Shown piece after piece: positions 36,234 through 45,386 of a DNA stretch of 64,000 bases; positions within the stretch are counted from its first letter, which is position 1; the number at the start of each line of letters is the position of its first letter. The notes under the pieces were generated by a model that did not search any database, was not told the DNA's origin, and saw nothing but the letters and a program-made list of their open reading frames with translations. The translations under genes were made by a program, and so were the position numbers. Source of the DNA: Candidatus Enterococcus myersii (GTDB lineage Bacteria > Bacillota > Bacilli > Lactobacillales > Enterococcaceae); the NCBI RefSeq assembly GCF_017316025.1, contig NZ_JAFLVT010000008.1, forward strand, positions 124,001-188,000, in the 5' to 3' direction.

Positions 36234-37307
36234 ATGATTGAAGTTATCGATCTTAAAAAAGTATTCGATAATGGTTTTGAAGCGTTAAAGTCTGTAAATT
36301 TCACCATTGAAAAAGGTGATCTGGTTTGTTTGTTAGGTCCAAGTGGCTGTGGCAAATCGACAATTTTAAATTTGATCGCAGGTTTATTAAGTCCTACTGA
36401 CGGTGATATCCGCTTTGCGGGTAGCTCTGTAGTAAAAACAGAACCTAAAGATCGTAATATCGGTTTTGTTTTCCAAAACTATGCCCTCTATCCCCATATG
36501 ACTGTCTTTGAAAATGTGATGTTTCCATTAACGGTTGGGGATAAAAAAATGCCTAAAAATGAAGCGATGAAGATTGCGGAAAAATACATGGCGTTAACCA
36601 ACATTGAAGAGTTGAAGGACAAAAAACCCGGTACACTTTCTGGAGGACAACAACAACGGGTAGCCATTACCCGGGCTTTAGTACAAAATCCAGAAGTTCT
36701 ATTATTAGATGAGCCATTATCTAACTTAGATGCCCGCTTACGTTTGAAAATTCGCGAAGAAATCCGTCGCTTGGTTAAAGAAGTCGGGATTACAACGATT
36801 TTTGTTACCCACGACCAAGAAGAAGCACTATCGATTTCTGACAAGATTATTTTGTTAAATGAAGGTGTCATTCAGCAAAATGATGACCCCCAAAATCTTT
36901 ACCTAGAACCAAATAATTTGTTTGTAGCTAAATTTATTGGTAATCCAATTATCAATATTTTGCCCGTCGAAGTAAAAAATGGCATGATGCACCACGATGC
37001 TTTTAGTGTGCCAGTTGATCGTTTTATGGCGGCTCGTTTTAAAGAAGAAATGCCAGATGGCGACTACTTTATCGGAATTCGTCCAGAAGATGTATTGCCA
37101 GTAGCTGGCGCCGGTGCTTTTCAAACAGTTATTGCCGGTGTTGAATTAATTGGCCGGGAACGTATTTTAAACTTTGATATTGATTCCCATCACTTAAAAT
37201 CGATTGTCAGCATCGAAGAAGATATTCAAGAAGGAGCGCAGCTGACCTTTGATTTTGCTTACCAAAAAGCCTTTATCTTTAAAGCAGATGGGACGCGGAT
37301 CTACTAA
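36234..37307 (+). CDS. ABC importer ATPase (UgpC/MalK-like)
   Basis: 357 residues from ATG 36234, after GGGAGG. Walker A GPSGCGKST (about 37), Q-loop FQNYALYPHMT, signature LSGGQQQRVAITRA (about 134), Walker B LLLDEPLSNLDARL, switch FVTHDQEEA, and C-terminal TOBE-type regulatory part (about 240-357). First gene of the importer operon; its stop overlaps the next start by one base (TAATG). Confidence 0.9.
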   Translation: MIEVIDLKKVFDNGFEALKSVNFTIEKGDLVCLLGPSGCGKSTILNLIAGLLSPTDGDIRFAGSSVVKTEPKDRNIGFVFQNYALYPHMTVFENVMFPLTVGDKKMPKNEAMKIAEKYMALTNIEELKDKKPGTLSGGQQQRVAITRALVQNPEVLLLDEPLSNLDARLRLKIREEIRRLVKEVGITTIFVTHDQEEALSISDKIILLNEGVIQQNDDPQNLYLEPNNLFVAKFIGNPIINILPVEVKNGMMHHDAFSVPVDRFMAARFKEEMPDGDYFIGIRPEDVLPVAGAGAFQTVIAGVELIGRERILNFDIDSHHLKSIVSIEEDIQEGAQLTFDFAYQKAFIFKADGTRIY

Positions 37308-38191
37308 TGTTTAAAAAAAATCATTATAATCCTGAAAATCAGCCGAAAGCATGGCTCTTCCTTCTGCCTTCGCTAATCGTCATTATGATTTTCAGCATTT
37401 ATCCATTGTTCCGTTCGCTCTTTATGAGTTTTCAAAAAGGGACGCTAATTAATCAAGAATATGCTGGGATTGAAAATTATCAAAAAGTTTTATCTGATCC
37501 GGTATTTTTTAAAGCCTTAAAAAATACCGCATTATATGCCTTTACCGTTGTTCCAATCGCATTAATTATCGGTCTTGCGATTGCCTGGATTATTTTTGAA
37601 AAAGTGAAACACAAAAGTTTCTTTGAAACGTTGTTTTTCATGCCTTATGTCACCAGTACGATTGCGATCGGGATTGTTTTTCGTTACTTTTTTAACGGCT
37701 CCTATGGGATTATCAATTTTCTTTTGAGTAAAGTTGGTATTCCAGCTATTAATTGGTTAGATGATGTGGACATGAGCATGACCACGTTGATTATCTTTGG
37801 TATTTGGACTAGCTTGGCGTTTAACATCATTATTTTATTAGCTGGATTACGGAATATTGATCCAGAACATTATAAAATTGCGAAGATGTTTGGGGCCAAA
37901 GATGGTGAAATTTTCCGCCGGATTACATTGCCGCAATTGGTTCCAACTATTGCCTTTTTGCTGACGGTTAATATTATTGGCGCTTTTAAAGTGTATACCC
38001 AAGTTTATGCATTGTTTGCCGGGCAGCCGGGGATTGCCAAAAGCGCGACGACCGCCGTTTATTATATTTACGATAAGTTCCACATTGCCGGTCGTCCCGG
38101 TATTGCCATGGCAGCGACTGTCATTTTATTCTTAGTTATTTTGTTCTGTACGTTTATCCAACGTCAAATCATGAAGAAAGTGGGGGAGTAG
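37307..38191 (+). CDS. ABC importer permease (UgpA/MalF-like)
   Basis: 294 residues, six membrane segments, EAA-type loop DPEHYKIAKMFGAKDGEIFR (about 185-204). Forms the channel with the following permease. Confidence 0.87.
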   Translation: MFKKNHYNPENQPKAWLFLLPSLIVIMIFSIYPLFRSLFMSFQKGTLINQEYAGIENYQKVLSDPVFFKALKNTALYAFTVVPIALIIGLAIAWIIFEKVKHKSFFETLFFMPYVTSTIAIGIVFRYFFNGSYGIINFLLSKVGIPAINWLDDVDMSMTTLIIFGIWTSLAFNIIILLAGLRNIDPEHYKIAKMFGAKDGEIFRRITLPQLVPTIAFLLTVNIIGAFKVYTQVYALFAGQPGIAKSATTAVYYIYDKFHIAGRPGIAMAATVILFLVILFCTFIQRQIMKKVGE

Positions 38192-38192
38192 C

Positions 38193-39011
38193 GTGAAAAA
38201 AGTCGTAACCATTGTGGCGTTAGTCTTTTTAGTAGTGCTAGGCATTATCACCTTGTTCCCATTTGTTTACATGGTTTTAGCAGGGCTTATGACCTATAGC
38301 GAGGCTACGAGTATTCCGCCGACTATTATCCCAGAAAAATTCCAGTGGGCTAACTATGCAGCGGTCTTTTCAAAAGCACCTTTTTTACAATATTTTATTA
38401 ACACAGTTTTTGTCTCTTTGGTGACAACCATTGCGACCTTGATTACTTCGGTTTTGGCTTCCTTTGCATTAACTAGTTTGGAATTTAAGTTTAAAGGTTT
38501 AGTTGTGGGGATTATGGTGTCCTTACTGATGGTACCTTATGAATCGATCATCTTTACCAACTACAATACGATTGCCAAAATGGGGCTATTAAACAGTTAT
38601 GCCGCTTTAATTATTCCTTTTTTAACAAGTATTTTTTACATTTATTATTTGAATAGTTACTTAAAAGGAATTTCAAGCACCTTTTATAAAGCAGCAAAAA
38701 TTGATGGTGCTTCTGATTTAGAATATATTTGGCGTATTTTAGTTCCAATGTCTCGTCCAGCGTTAGTGACTGTCGGGATTTTAACATTTATTTCCAGCTG
38801 GAATTCTTTTTTATGGCCATTACTTGTGACCAACGAGAAAAAATATCGCTTGTTAAATAATGGACTTGCAGCCTTTACGACCGAAAGTGGGAGCGATGTG
38901 CATTTGCAAATGGCAGCTGCAACATTAACCGTAATTCCCATCTTAATTATTTATTTGATTTTTAGAAAAGAAATTATTCGAGGAGTGGCAAAAAATGGTA
39001 TCAAAGGGTAA
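38193..39011 (+). CDS. ABC importer permease (UgpE/MalG-like)
   Basis: 272 residues from GTG 38193, with GGGGGAG upstream. Six membrane segments and the EAA loop FYKAAKIDGASDLEYIWRIL (about 163-182). Its 3' end overlaps the metallo-hydrolase gene by 17 nt. Confidence 0.87.
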   Translation: MKKVVTIVALVFLVVLGIITLFPFVYMVLAGLMTYSEATSIPPTIIPEKFQWANYAAVFSKAPFLQYFINTVFVSLVTTIATLITSVLASFALTSLEFKFKGLVVGIMVSLLMVPYESIIFTNYNTIAKMGLLNSYAALIIPFLTSIFYIYYLNSYLKGISSTFYKAAKIDGASDLEYIWRILVPMSRPALVTVGILTFISSWNSFLWPLLVTNEKKYRLLNNGLAAFTTESGSDVHLQMAAATLTVIPILIIYLIFRKEIIRGVAKNGIKG

Positions 39012-40296
39012 AACCACCATCACTTTTCATAGTGGTATTTTAACCATCGGCGGTACTATTATTGAGGTCAGCTATGAAGATGCGCATATTTTCTTTGATT
39101 TTGGTACGGAATACCGACCCGAATTGGGCTTAAAAGACGATAGTCTGGCAACACTTTTGAAAAATCGTTTAGTACCAGAATTAAAAGGTGTCTATGATCC
39201 GCGGTTAAATTATACGTACCACGGCGAAGATGAGCAAAAATATAATGAGACGGCAGTCTTTTTATCCCATGCTCATTTGGATCATTCTAAAATGATTAAT
39301 TATTTAGACCCTGCAATTCCCTTATACACCTTAAAAGAAACAGCAAAGATTTTACAAAGCTTAAATCGTAATGGGGACTTTTTAATCCCTTCACCTTTTG
39401 AAAAAGCTAACTTTACCCGTGAAATGACTGGTCTTATGGCCCATGATGTGGTGGAAGTAGGCCAAATTAAAGTGGAATTGGTGCCAGTGGATCACGATGC
39501 CTATGGCGCTTGCGCATTATTAATTCATACGCCCGATGCTTTTATTACTTATACTGGTGATTTACGGTTACATGGCTATGATCGTCAATTTACGCTGGAC
39601 TTTTGTCAAAAAGCTCGGCATACCGATTTACTAATGATGGAAGGCGTCAGCATTAGTTTTGATGAAAGAGACAATGAAGATATCAAAGTTTTCAGCGAAG
39701 AAGATTTAATTGCACAACTTGTGACACAAGTTGCAGCAAATAAAAAGCGCCAATTGACCTTTAATGGTTATCCTGCCAACGTGAAACGCTTTGAACAAAT
39801 TATTAAACAGTCTCCGCGCACGGTTGTTTTAGAAGCCAATATGGCAGCTTTGATGCAGGATGTTTTTGATATGAACGTCCCATATTATTATCCGTTAAAT
39901 TCTGATACTACTATTTCTAGCCTAGATTCAAAACTAGAAATTTCTTATGAAGAACTACTAGCAGATGACCATAAGTATTTGTGGCAAGCGGTAGCTAACT
40001 TCGAAAAATTGCAAAGTGGCGGCCTGTACTTCCACATGGACGCGCAGCCTTTGGGGGATTTTGATCCCAAATATCAAGTCTTCTTGGATTTACTCGCCTT
40101 GAAGAAAGTGGAATTTGTCCGGCTGGCTTGTTCAGGACATGCGTTTCCACAAGACCTCGATGCCATTGTTTCAATGATCGAGCCTAAAATTTTGGTTCCA
40201 ATCCATACGTTAAAACCAGAAAAACTGGAAAATCCGTATGGCAAAAGAATACTTCCCACCCGTGGGGAAAAAATCACTGAGTTCAAAGGAGAGTAA
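38995..40296 (+). CDS. MBL-fold metallo-hydrolase with beta-CASP-like features
   Basis: 433 residues, no signal peptide. Metal motif FLSHAHLDHS (about 88), later ligands in PVDHDAYG (about 162) and TYTGDLRLHG (about 180). The second half has FNGYPANVKRFEQII (about 258), like the beta-CASP helix of RNase J, and CSGHAFPQDLDAIV with LVPIHTLKPE (about 380-405), like RNase J/CPSF hydrolases. It lacks an RNase J C-terminal domain. It is encoded between the permease and binding-protein genes with a GAGGAG site, so it should act on the imported compound or on nucleic acid under the same control. Substrate unknown. Confidence 0.75.
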   Translation: MVSKGKTTITFHSGILTIGGTIIEVSYEDAHIFFDFGTEYRPELGLKDDSLATLLKNRLVPELKGVYDPRLNYTYHGEDEQKYNETAVFLSHAHLDHSKMINYLDPAIPLYTLKETAKILQSLNRNGDFLIPSPFEKANFTREMTGLMAHDVVEVGQIKVELVPVDHDAYGACALLIHTPDAFITYTGDLRLHGYDRQFTLDFCQKARHTDLLMMEGVSISFDERDNEDIKVFSEEDLIAQLVTQVAANKKRQLTFNGYPANVKRFEQIIKQSPRTVVLEANMAALMQDVFDMNVPYYYPLNSDTTISSLDSKLEISYEELLADDHKYLWQAVANFEKLQSGGLYFHMDAQPLGDFDPKYQVFLDLLALKKVEFVRLACSGHAFPQDLDAIVSMIEPKILVPIHTLKPEKLENPYGKRILPTRGEKITEFKGE

Positions 40297-40299
40297 GAA

Positions 40300-41586
40300 A
40301 TGAAGTTCAAAAAATTGGGTACAGCAGTATTGGCAACTGCCGCAGTTTTTGCATTAGCAGCCTGTGGCAACGGTTCAAAAGAAAGTTCTAAAGGCGACAG
40401 CGACAAAATCGTAACGTCAATCGACAAAGACACAACGGTTACATTTTGGCATGCAATGAATGGTGCACAAGAAGAAGCTTTAACAAAAATTACCAAGGAT
40501 TTCATGAAAGAAAATCCAAAAATCAAAATTGAATTGCAAAACCAATCACAATACCCAGACTTACAAGCAAAAATCAACTCAACACTACCTTCACCAGATG
40601 ATTTACCAACAATCAGCCAAGCGTATCCAGGCTGGTTATGGAACGCTGCACAAGATGATATGTTAGTGGATTTGAAACCTTACATGGATGACAAAACCAT
40701 CGGCTGGGGCGACCAAGAAGCAATTCGCAAACCTTTATTAGAAGGTGCGCAAATCGAAGGCAAACAATACGGTATTCCATTTAACAAATCAACAGAAGCT
40801 TTGGTTTACAATGCTGACTTGTTGAAAAAATATGATGTTGCAGTTCCCAAAACTTTAGCTGAATTAAAAGAAGCATCTAAAACAATTTACGAAAAATCAA
40901 ATCATGAAGTAGTTGGTGCTGGTTTTGACTCACTAAATAACTACTATGTTATCGGGATGGAAAACAAAGGGGAAGACTTCACCAAAGACTTAAAATTTGA
41001 TTCTAAAAAATCAAAAGAAGTGATTGACTACTATTTAGATGGCGTGAAAGATGGTTACTTCCGTATCGCTGGTTCAGACAAATATTTATCTGGCCCATTT
41101 GCAAACGGTAAAGTTGCAATGTTTATCGGTTCAATCGCCGGTGAAGGTTATGTGAAAAAAGATACTGAAGGTAAATTTGAATATGGCGTTGCACCACGTC
41201 CGGAAAAAATTAACTTGCAACAAGGTACTGATGTTTACATGTTCAACAGTGCAACTGCGGAACAAAAATCGGCTGCTTTCATGTATTTGAAATACTTGTC
41301 TTCACCAGAAGTACAATTATACTGGGCTGAACAAACCGGCTACATGCCAATCTTGCAATCTGTCTTGGAAAGTGATGAATACAAAAAATCACCAAACACA
41401 AAAGTACCTGCAATCTTAGAGGATGCAACCAAAGACTTGTTCTCGATTCCAGTGAAAGAAAATGCTGACCCTGCTTACAATGAAGTTCGGGCAATCATGG
41501 AAAATATTTTGTCTAACCCAGACAAAGATACCAACAAATTAATCAAAGATTCTGTGCCACAATTACAAGATGCGTGGAATCAATAA
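40300..41586 (+). CDS. Solute-binding lipoprotein (UgpB-like)
   Basis: 428 residues. Signal peptide with lipobox LAAC (Cys about 22). The mature start TVTFWHAMNGAQEEAL resembles the opening of UgpB-type binding proteins for glycerol-3-phosphate and glycerophosphodiesters; KQYGIPFNKSTEALVYN (about 155) and NGKVAMFIGS (about 268) fit the same family. Last gene of the importer operon, with terminator directly after. A phosphate ester as ligand fits the nearby nucleotidase, but a sugar is possible. Confidence 0.87.
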   Translation: MKFKKLGTAVLATAAVFALAACGNGSKESSKGDSDKIVTSIDKDTTVTFWHAMNGAQEEALTKITKDFMKENPKIKIELQNQSQYPDLQAKINSTLPSPDDLPTISQAYPGWLWNAAQDDMLVDLKPYMDDKTIGWGDQEAIRKPLLEGAQIEGKQYGIPFNKSTEALVYNADLLKKYDVAVPKTLAELKEASKTIYEKSNHEVVGAGFDSLNNYYVIGMENKGEDFTKDLKFDSKKSKEVIDYYLDGVKDGYFRIAGSDKYLSGPFANGKVAMFIGSIAGEGYVKKDTEGKFEYGVAPRPEKINLQQGTDVYMFNSATAEQKSAAFMYLKYLSSPEVQLYWAEQTGYMPILQSVLESDEYKKSPNTKVPAILEDATKDLFSIPVKENADPAYNEVRAIMENILSNPDKDTNKLIKDSVPQLQDAWNQ

Positions 41587-41597
41587 TTTATAGTAAA

Positions 41598-41637
41598 AAG
41601 CTCCGCTGACTTGTTTGGTTAGCGGAGCTTTTTTTGT
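41598..41637 (+). terminator. Terminator after the UgpB-like gene
   Basis: 10 bp perfect stem AAGCTCCGCT / AGCGGAGCTT (41598-41607, 41621-41630), then seven T. Confidence 0.92.
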
Positions 41638-41743
41638 CTTATGTCCTAGAGTTGGAGGGTTCTTTTAGCTTTTTTTCGCTAAAATCTAGTGTTTTAATTT
41701 CTAAGAGAACAATTGGTCTTCAAGTAAAAAGTTTTGTATTTTA

Positions 41744-41752
41744 TGGTATGAT
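41744..41752 (+). promoter_or_regulatory. Possible promoter of the 5'-nucleotidase gene
   Basis: Extended -10 TGGTATGAT without a recognisable -35. It would give a leader of about 230 nt that contains a hairpin, ACAATAAG / CTTATTGT (41902-41909, 41932-41939). Confidence 0.45.
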
Positions 41753-41987
41753 GACAAAGGAAAAACTTTAAAAATTTCAGTGATTGTATAGGCTACAAAG
41801 GTTTGATAAAGAAGCAAAATTACCGATTTACTATTGCTCGCTAAAGATCAATTTTTTTGTGAATGTCTGAATACTAAACAAACTCTTCGTGCTAATTACT
41901 GACAATAAGGCGTGATTTAGCTGAATTGTAGCTTATTGTGAAAAAGTTTGTAAATCTTTTATAAAAAATGTGGGAAAGGAAGAAAAA

Positions 41988-43535
41988 ATGAAATTAACTA
42001 TTTTAGCCACAAGCGATATGCATGGCTACATTCAACCAACCAACTATGCGGAAAAAGGAGCAGACTTACCTTTTGGTACGGCCAAAGTTGCGACTAAAAT
42101 GCAAGAACTAACAGCAAAAGCAGATGGACCGGTCGTTAAAATTGAAAATGGTGACTTTATTCAAGGTTCACCGTTAAGTTATTACGCAGCCAAACAAAAG
42201 CAAGACCCAGCAGAAATTACGAAAGTCATTAATCATATGGGCTATGATGTGGGATTGTTGGGAAATCATGAGTTTAACTATGGACTACCTTATTTAGAAA
42301 AAGCAATTAAAAGCTATAATCACCCAATTTTAGCGGCAAATGTTTTAGACAAAGATGGCAAACCTTATTTTGGCGATCCCTATGTTATTTTAGAAAAAGC
42401 AGGCATCAAAATTGCGATTTTGGGTGTGGTGACACAATATATTCCCCATTGGGAGCAACCAGCAACTGTTAAGAATTTAACTTTTAAAAGTTTAGTGGCA
42501 ACCGCTAAAGAATACGTGCCCAAATTGCGTGAGCTAGCTGATGTTGTTATTGTTTCTTATCATGGTGGCTTTGAAAAAGATTTAGTAACAGGTGAAGCGA
42601 CCGAAATGTTGACTGGAGAAAATGAAGGATACGAATTGTTGCAAACTGTCAGTGGCATTGACGCTTTTGTAACAGGCCACCAACACAGAGAAATTGCTAC
42701 GGTGGTTAACGGTGTGCCGGTCATTCAACCAGGATTTCGGGGAAATTACATTGGTAAAATTACGTTAGATTTAAATAAAACTGGTGACAAGTGGCAAGTA
42801 AGCAATCCTGCTGCTGAAATTGTGGCGACAAAAGATGCAAAGGCGGATGGAGAAGTTGTTGGCTTAATTCAAGAATTGGATCACGAGTTGGAAAATTGGT
42901 TGGATCAGCCTGTGGGTAAAGTTCAAGGGGATATGCACATCACTGATCCAATGGGAGCGCGAATTAGTGAACATCCGTATATTGAATTTATTAATCGCGT
43001 TCAAATGTGGGCCAGTGGGGCTAAAATTTCGGGCACTGCCTTGTTTAATAATGAAGGAAAAGGCTTTGGTGAAGTTATCACGATGCGAGATGTCATCACC
43101 AATTATATTTATCCAAATACATTAGCTGTTCTAAAAATTACCGGTGCAGATTTAAAAGCAGCTTTAGAACAAACGGCAAATTATTTAGTGTTAGAAGATG
43201 GCCAAATCGTCTTTAACCCGAAATTTATTGATCCAAAGCCACAATATTATAACTACGATATGTATGAAGGTATTGATTATGCTATTGATTTAAGTAAACC
43301 TTATGGTGAAAAAATCACGAAATTACAATTAGCCGGTGCAGATATTTTACCTGATGACAAATTGGAAGTTGTCATGAACCAATACCGCGCAGTTGGTGGG
43401 GGTAACTATGCTATGTTTAGCGCAGATAAAATCGTTAAAGAAATTCCGCGGGATATGACAGAAGTAATTGCCGAATACTTGCAAGCCCATCCTGTTTTAA
43501 AAGCAGAAGTAAATCATAACTTTAGTGTGAAATAA
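41988..43535 (+). CDS. 5'-nucleotidase / 2',3'-cyclic phosphodiesterase family protein, cytoplasmic
   Basis: 515 residues from ATG 41988, after GGGAAAGGAAG. Calcineurin-like metallophosphatase N-terminal half with ATSDMHGYI (about 8), ENGDFIQGSP (about 49), LGNHEFNYG (about 86), VIVSYHGGFE (about 180) and TGHQHRE (about 229). The C-terminal 5'-nucleotidase domain (about 300-500) includes YRAVGGGNYAMF (about 466). Secreted relatives start with signal peptides, but this one begins directly with MKLTILATSD, so it should be cytoplasmic. It follows the UgpB-like importer and could dephosphorylate what is imported. Confidence 0.85.
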   Translation: MKLTILATSDMHGYIQPTNYAEKGADLPFGTAKVATKMQELTAKADGPVVKIENGDFIQGSPLSYYAAKQKQDPAEITKVINHMGYDVGLLGNHEFNYGLPYLEKAIKSYNHPILAANVLDKDGKPYFGDPYVILEKAGIKIAILGVVTQYIPHWEQPATVKNLTFKSLVATAKEYVPKLRELADVVIVSYHGGFEKDLVTGEATEMLTGENEGYELLQTVSGIDAFVTGHQHREIATVVNGVPVIQPGFRGNYIGKITLDLNKTGDKWQVSNPAAEIVATKDAKADGEVVGLIQELDHELENWLDQPVGKVQGDMHITDPMGARISEHPYIEFINRVQMWASGAKISGTALFNNEGKGFGEVITMRDVITNYIYPNTLAVLKITGADLKAALEQTANYLVLEDGQIVFNPKFIDPKPQYYNYDMYEGIDYAIDLSKPYGEKITKLQLAGADILPDDKLEVVMNQYRAVGGGNYAMFSADKIVKEIPRDMTEVIAEYLQAHPVLKAEVNHNFSVK

Positions 43536-43551
43536 TCACAGCATAAAAGCC

Positions 43552-43614
43552 TCGCGTTTTTGTTTTTCCCACCTGTTTAACAGATGGGAAAATATTAAAT
43601 GTGGGGCTTTTTGT
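43552..43614 (+). terminator. Terminator after the 5'-nucleotidase gene
   Basis: Nested stem: outer AAAGCC / GGGCTTT and inner TTTCCCACCTGTT / AACAGATGGGAAA with one mismatch, followed by T residues. Confidence 0.65.
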
Positions 43615-43671
43615 GTAAAGAAAGTATATTTTTACAAAAAAAGTATTGCGTGACTGCTTAGTGCTTAGTAT

Positions 43672-43782
43672 TACGAACTAACTTGCGGCGACAATAATTC
43701 AAAATTTTAAGAAATTTGAAGAGCAATTTATCAAGCGTTCATCTTATTGCTTGAGAGCTGTGCAAGTTCGCAAAGCTTTTCC
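43672..43782. repeat. Single copy of the dispersed palindromic repeat
   Basis: The centre TTTTAAGAAATTTGAAGAGC and flanking CAATTTATCAA and TCTTATTGC match the array units at 21163-21576, with the same order and the terminal AGCTTTTC. It lies between two genes on the same strand, upstream of the lactate oxidase promoter. Confidence 0.8.
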
Positions 43783-43799
43783 TTTCCAAGTATAAATAG

Positions 43800-43828
43800 T
43801 TGCTTACTTTTAATAAGAGAGTTAAGAT
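43800..43828 (+). promoter_or_regulatory. Promoter of lactate oxidase
   Basis: TTGCTT (43800-43805), 17 bp spacer, TAAGAT (43823-43828), about 35 bp before the start codon. Confidence 0.65.
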
Positions 43829-43862
43829 AAACACGTAATTTACAAGAGAGAAGGAAAGTCTT

Positions 43863-44960
43863 ATGTATCATACAAGTAATGAAGAACATCCTATTGATAT
43901 CGTGAATATTGCCTCATTGGAAGGCCGCGTGAAAGAACGCATGGAAGTTGGCGCTTTTGGTTACATTCGTGGCGGTTCTGAAGACGAATGGACGATGAAA
44001 GAAAACACTGCTTCTTTTATGAATAAAAAAATTATGCCGCGTATTTTACAAGGTATTGATCATGCAGACTTATCAACAAAATTGTGGGATATTGACTTGA
44101 AGACACCAATTATTCAAGCGCCTTCTGCAGCCCAAGGTTTGGCTCATGAAAAAGGTGAAGCGGATACCGCAAAAGGGGTTGCTGCTGCGGGTTCTATTTT
44201 TTCAATTAGTACGTACGCGAACACAACCATTGAAGATGCAGCTGCTGCAGCTCCTGATGCACCACAATTTTTCCAATTATATATGAGTAAAGATGACGGC
44301 TTCAATGAATTTATTTTAGACAAAGCTGTTAAAGCCGGTGCTAAAGCAATTATTTTAACTGCCGACTCAACATTGGGTGGTTATCGTGAAGAAGATATTA
44401 TCAACCAATTCCAATTTCCACTACCAATGCCTAATCTAGCTGCTTATTCTGAACAAAGTGCAAGTGGTAACGGTGAAGGTAAAGGAATTGCCGAAATTTA
44501 TGCGGCTGCAAAACAAGGTTTAGTTCCAGAAGATATCAAAAAAATTAAAGATTTAACACACTTACCTGTTTTTGTTAAAGGAATTCAATCACCTGAAGAT
44601 GCAGATTTAGCGATTAAAGCCGGTGCAGATGGTATCTGGGTCTCCAATCATGGTGGTCGTCAATTAGACGGCGGTCCTGCTTCTTTTGAAGTTTTACCTG
44701 CTATAGCAGAAGTTGTCGACAAACGTGTGCCAATTGTATTTGACTCTGGTGTACGTCGTGGGGAACATATCTTTAAAGCTTTAGCTAGTGGTGCTGATCT
44801 AGTGGCTATCGGCCGTCCCGTTATTTATGGTTTGAATTTAGGTGGTGCTGAAGGCGTGAAATCTGTCTTTGATCACTTAAATAAAGAATTATCAATCACG
44901 ATGCAATTGGCTGGTACGAAAACAATTGCAGATGTAAAGAAAACAAAATTAATTGATTAA
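43863..44960 (+). CDS. lctO: L-lactate oxidase (FMN alpha-hydroxy acid oxidase)
   Basis: 365 residues. Oxidises L-lactate to pyruvate with O2, making H2O2. Family motifs: FGYIRGGSEDEW (about 32), APSAAQGLAHEKGE (about 81), ILTADSTLGG (about 160), FVKGIQSPEDA (about 238), the catalytic His/Arg signature SNHGGRQLDGGP (about 261) and FDSGVRRGEHIFKALASGAD (about 295-314). It follows the Aerococcus viridans lactate oxidase sequence through most of its length. Monocistronic, with its own promoter and downstream hairpin. Related hydroxy-acid oxidases cannot be excluded. Confidence 0.88.
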   Translation: MYHTSNEEHPIDIVNIASLEGRVKERMEVGAFGYIRGGSEDEWTMKENTASFMNKKIMPRILQGIDHADLSTKLWDIDLKTPIIQAPSAAQGLAHEKGEADTAKGVAAAGSIFSISTYANTTIEDAAAAAPDAPQFFQLYMSKDDGFNEFILDKAVKAGAKAIILTADSTLGGYREEDIINQFQFPLPMPNLAAYSEQSASGNGEGKGIAEIYAAAKQGLVPEDIKKIKDLTHLPVFVKGIQSPEDADLAIKAGADGIWVSNHGGRQLDGGPASFEVLPAIAEVVDKRVPIVFDSGVRRGEHIFKALASGADLVAIGRPVIYGLNLGGAEGVKSVFDHLNKELSITMQLAGTKTIADVKKTKLID

Positions 44961-45087
44961 TTTTGATACTTGGCTGTAATGAAAATATTTAACTTTAAGA
45001 AATAAGTGCATTCTCAAAAAAGGTTCTTATATTTTGTTTTGATCGCAATTACTTTAAGCAATTACAAGTAAGCCAAATTTTATCGCT

Positions 45088-45126
45088 TAAAAAGCTAGGA
45101 CAAGTTATTTGTTCTAGCTTTTTTTG
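45088..45126 (+). terminator. Terminator downstream of lctO
   Basis: Stem AAAGCTAGGACAA / TTGTTCTAGCTTT with one mismatch, then seven T. It lies about 130 bp after the stop codon. Confidence 0.75.
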
Positions 45127-45324
45127 TTGCAGTGATGGGCAGCAAAATGAGAAAATGGAAAGCTAAAAAAATAGTCAAAGAGGTAAGTAGCTGTTTTAAA
45201 ATAACTGTTGCTATATAACGAGCTTGTTGTATTAAATTGAGTTATTCAGATACGGTAGGCGTTGTTTTCTGCTAATTTTTATTACGAATGTCATTTTTCG
45301 AACAAAAAAAGAAAATCGCATTGT

Positions 45325-45354
45325 TTGAAGTCTCTTGAAAGAACATGCTAAAAT
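45325..45354 (+). promoter_or_regulatory. Promoter of the NlpC/P60 gene
   Basis: TTGAAG, 18 bp spacer, TAAAAT preceded by TGC (extended -10), about 33 bp before the start codon. Confidence 0.6.
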
Positions 45355-45386
45355 AAAAGGGAACAAAATGAGAAAGGGATGAGAAA

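Noticed and set aside
36488-36871. Minus-strand ORF of 127 codons
   Set aside because: Shadow of the UgpC-like ATPase gene.
40074-40577. Minus-strand ORF of 167 codons
   Set aside because: Antisense to the metallo-hydrolase and binding-protein genes; no SD and no recognisable domain.
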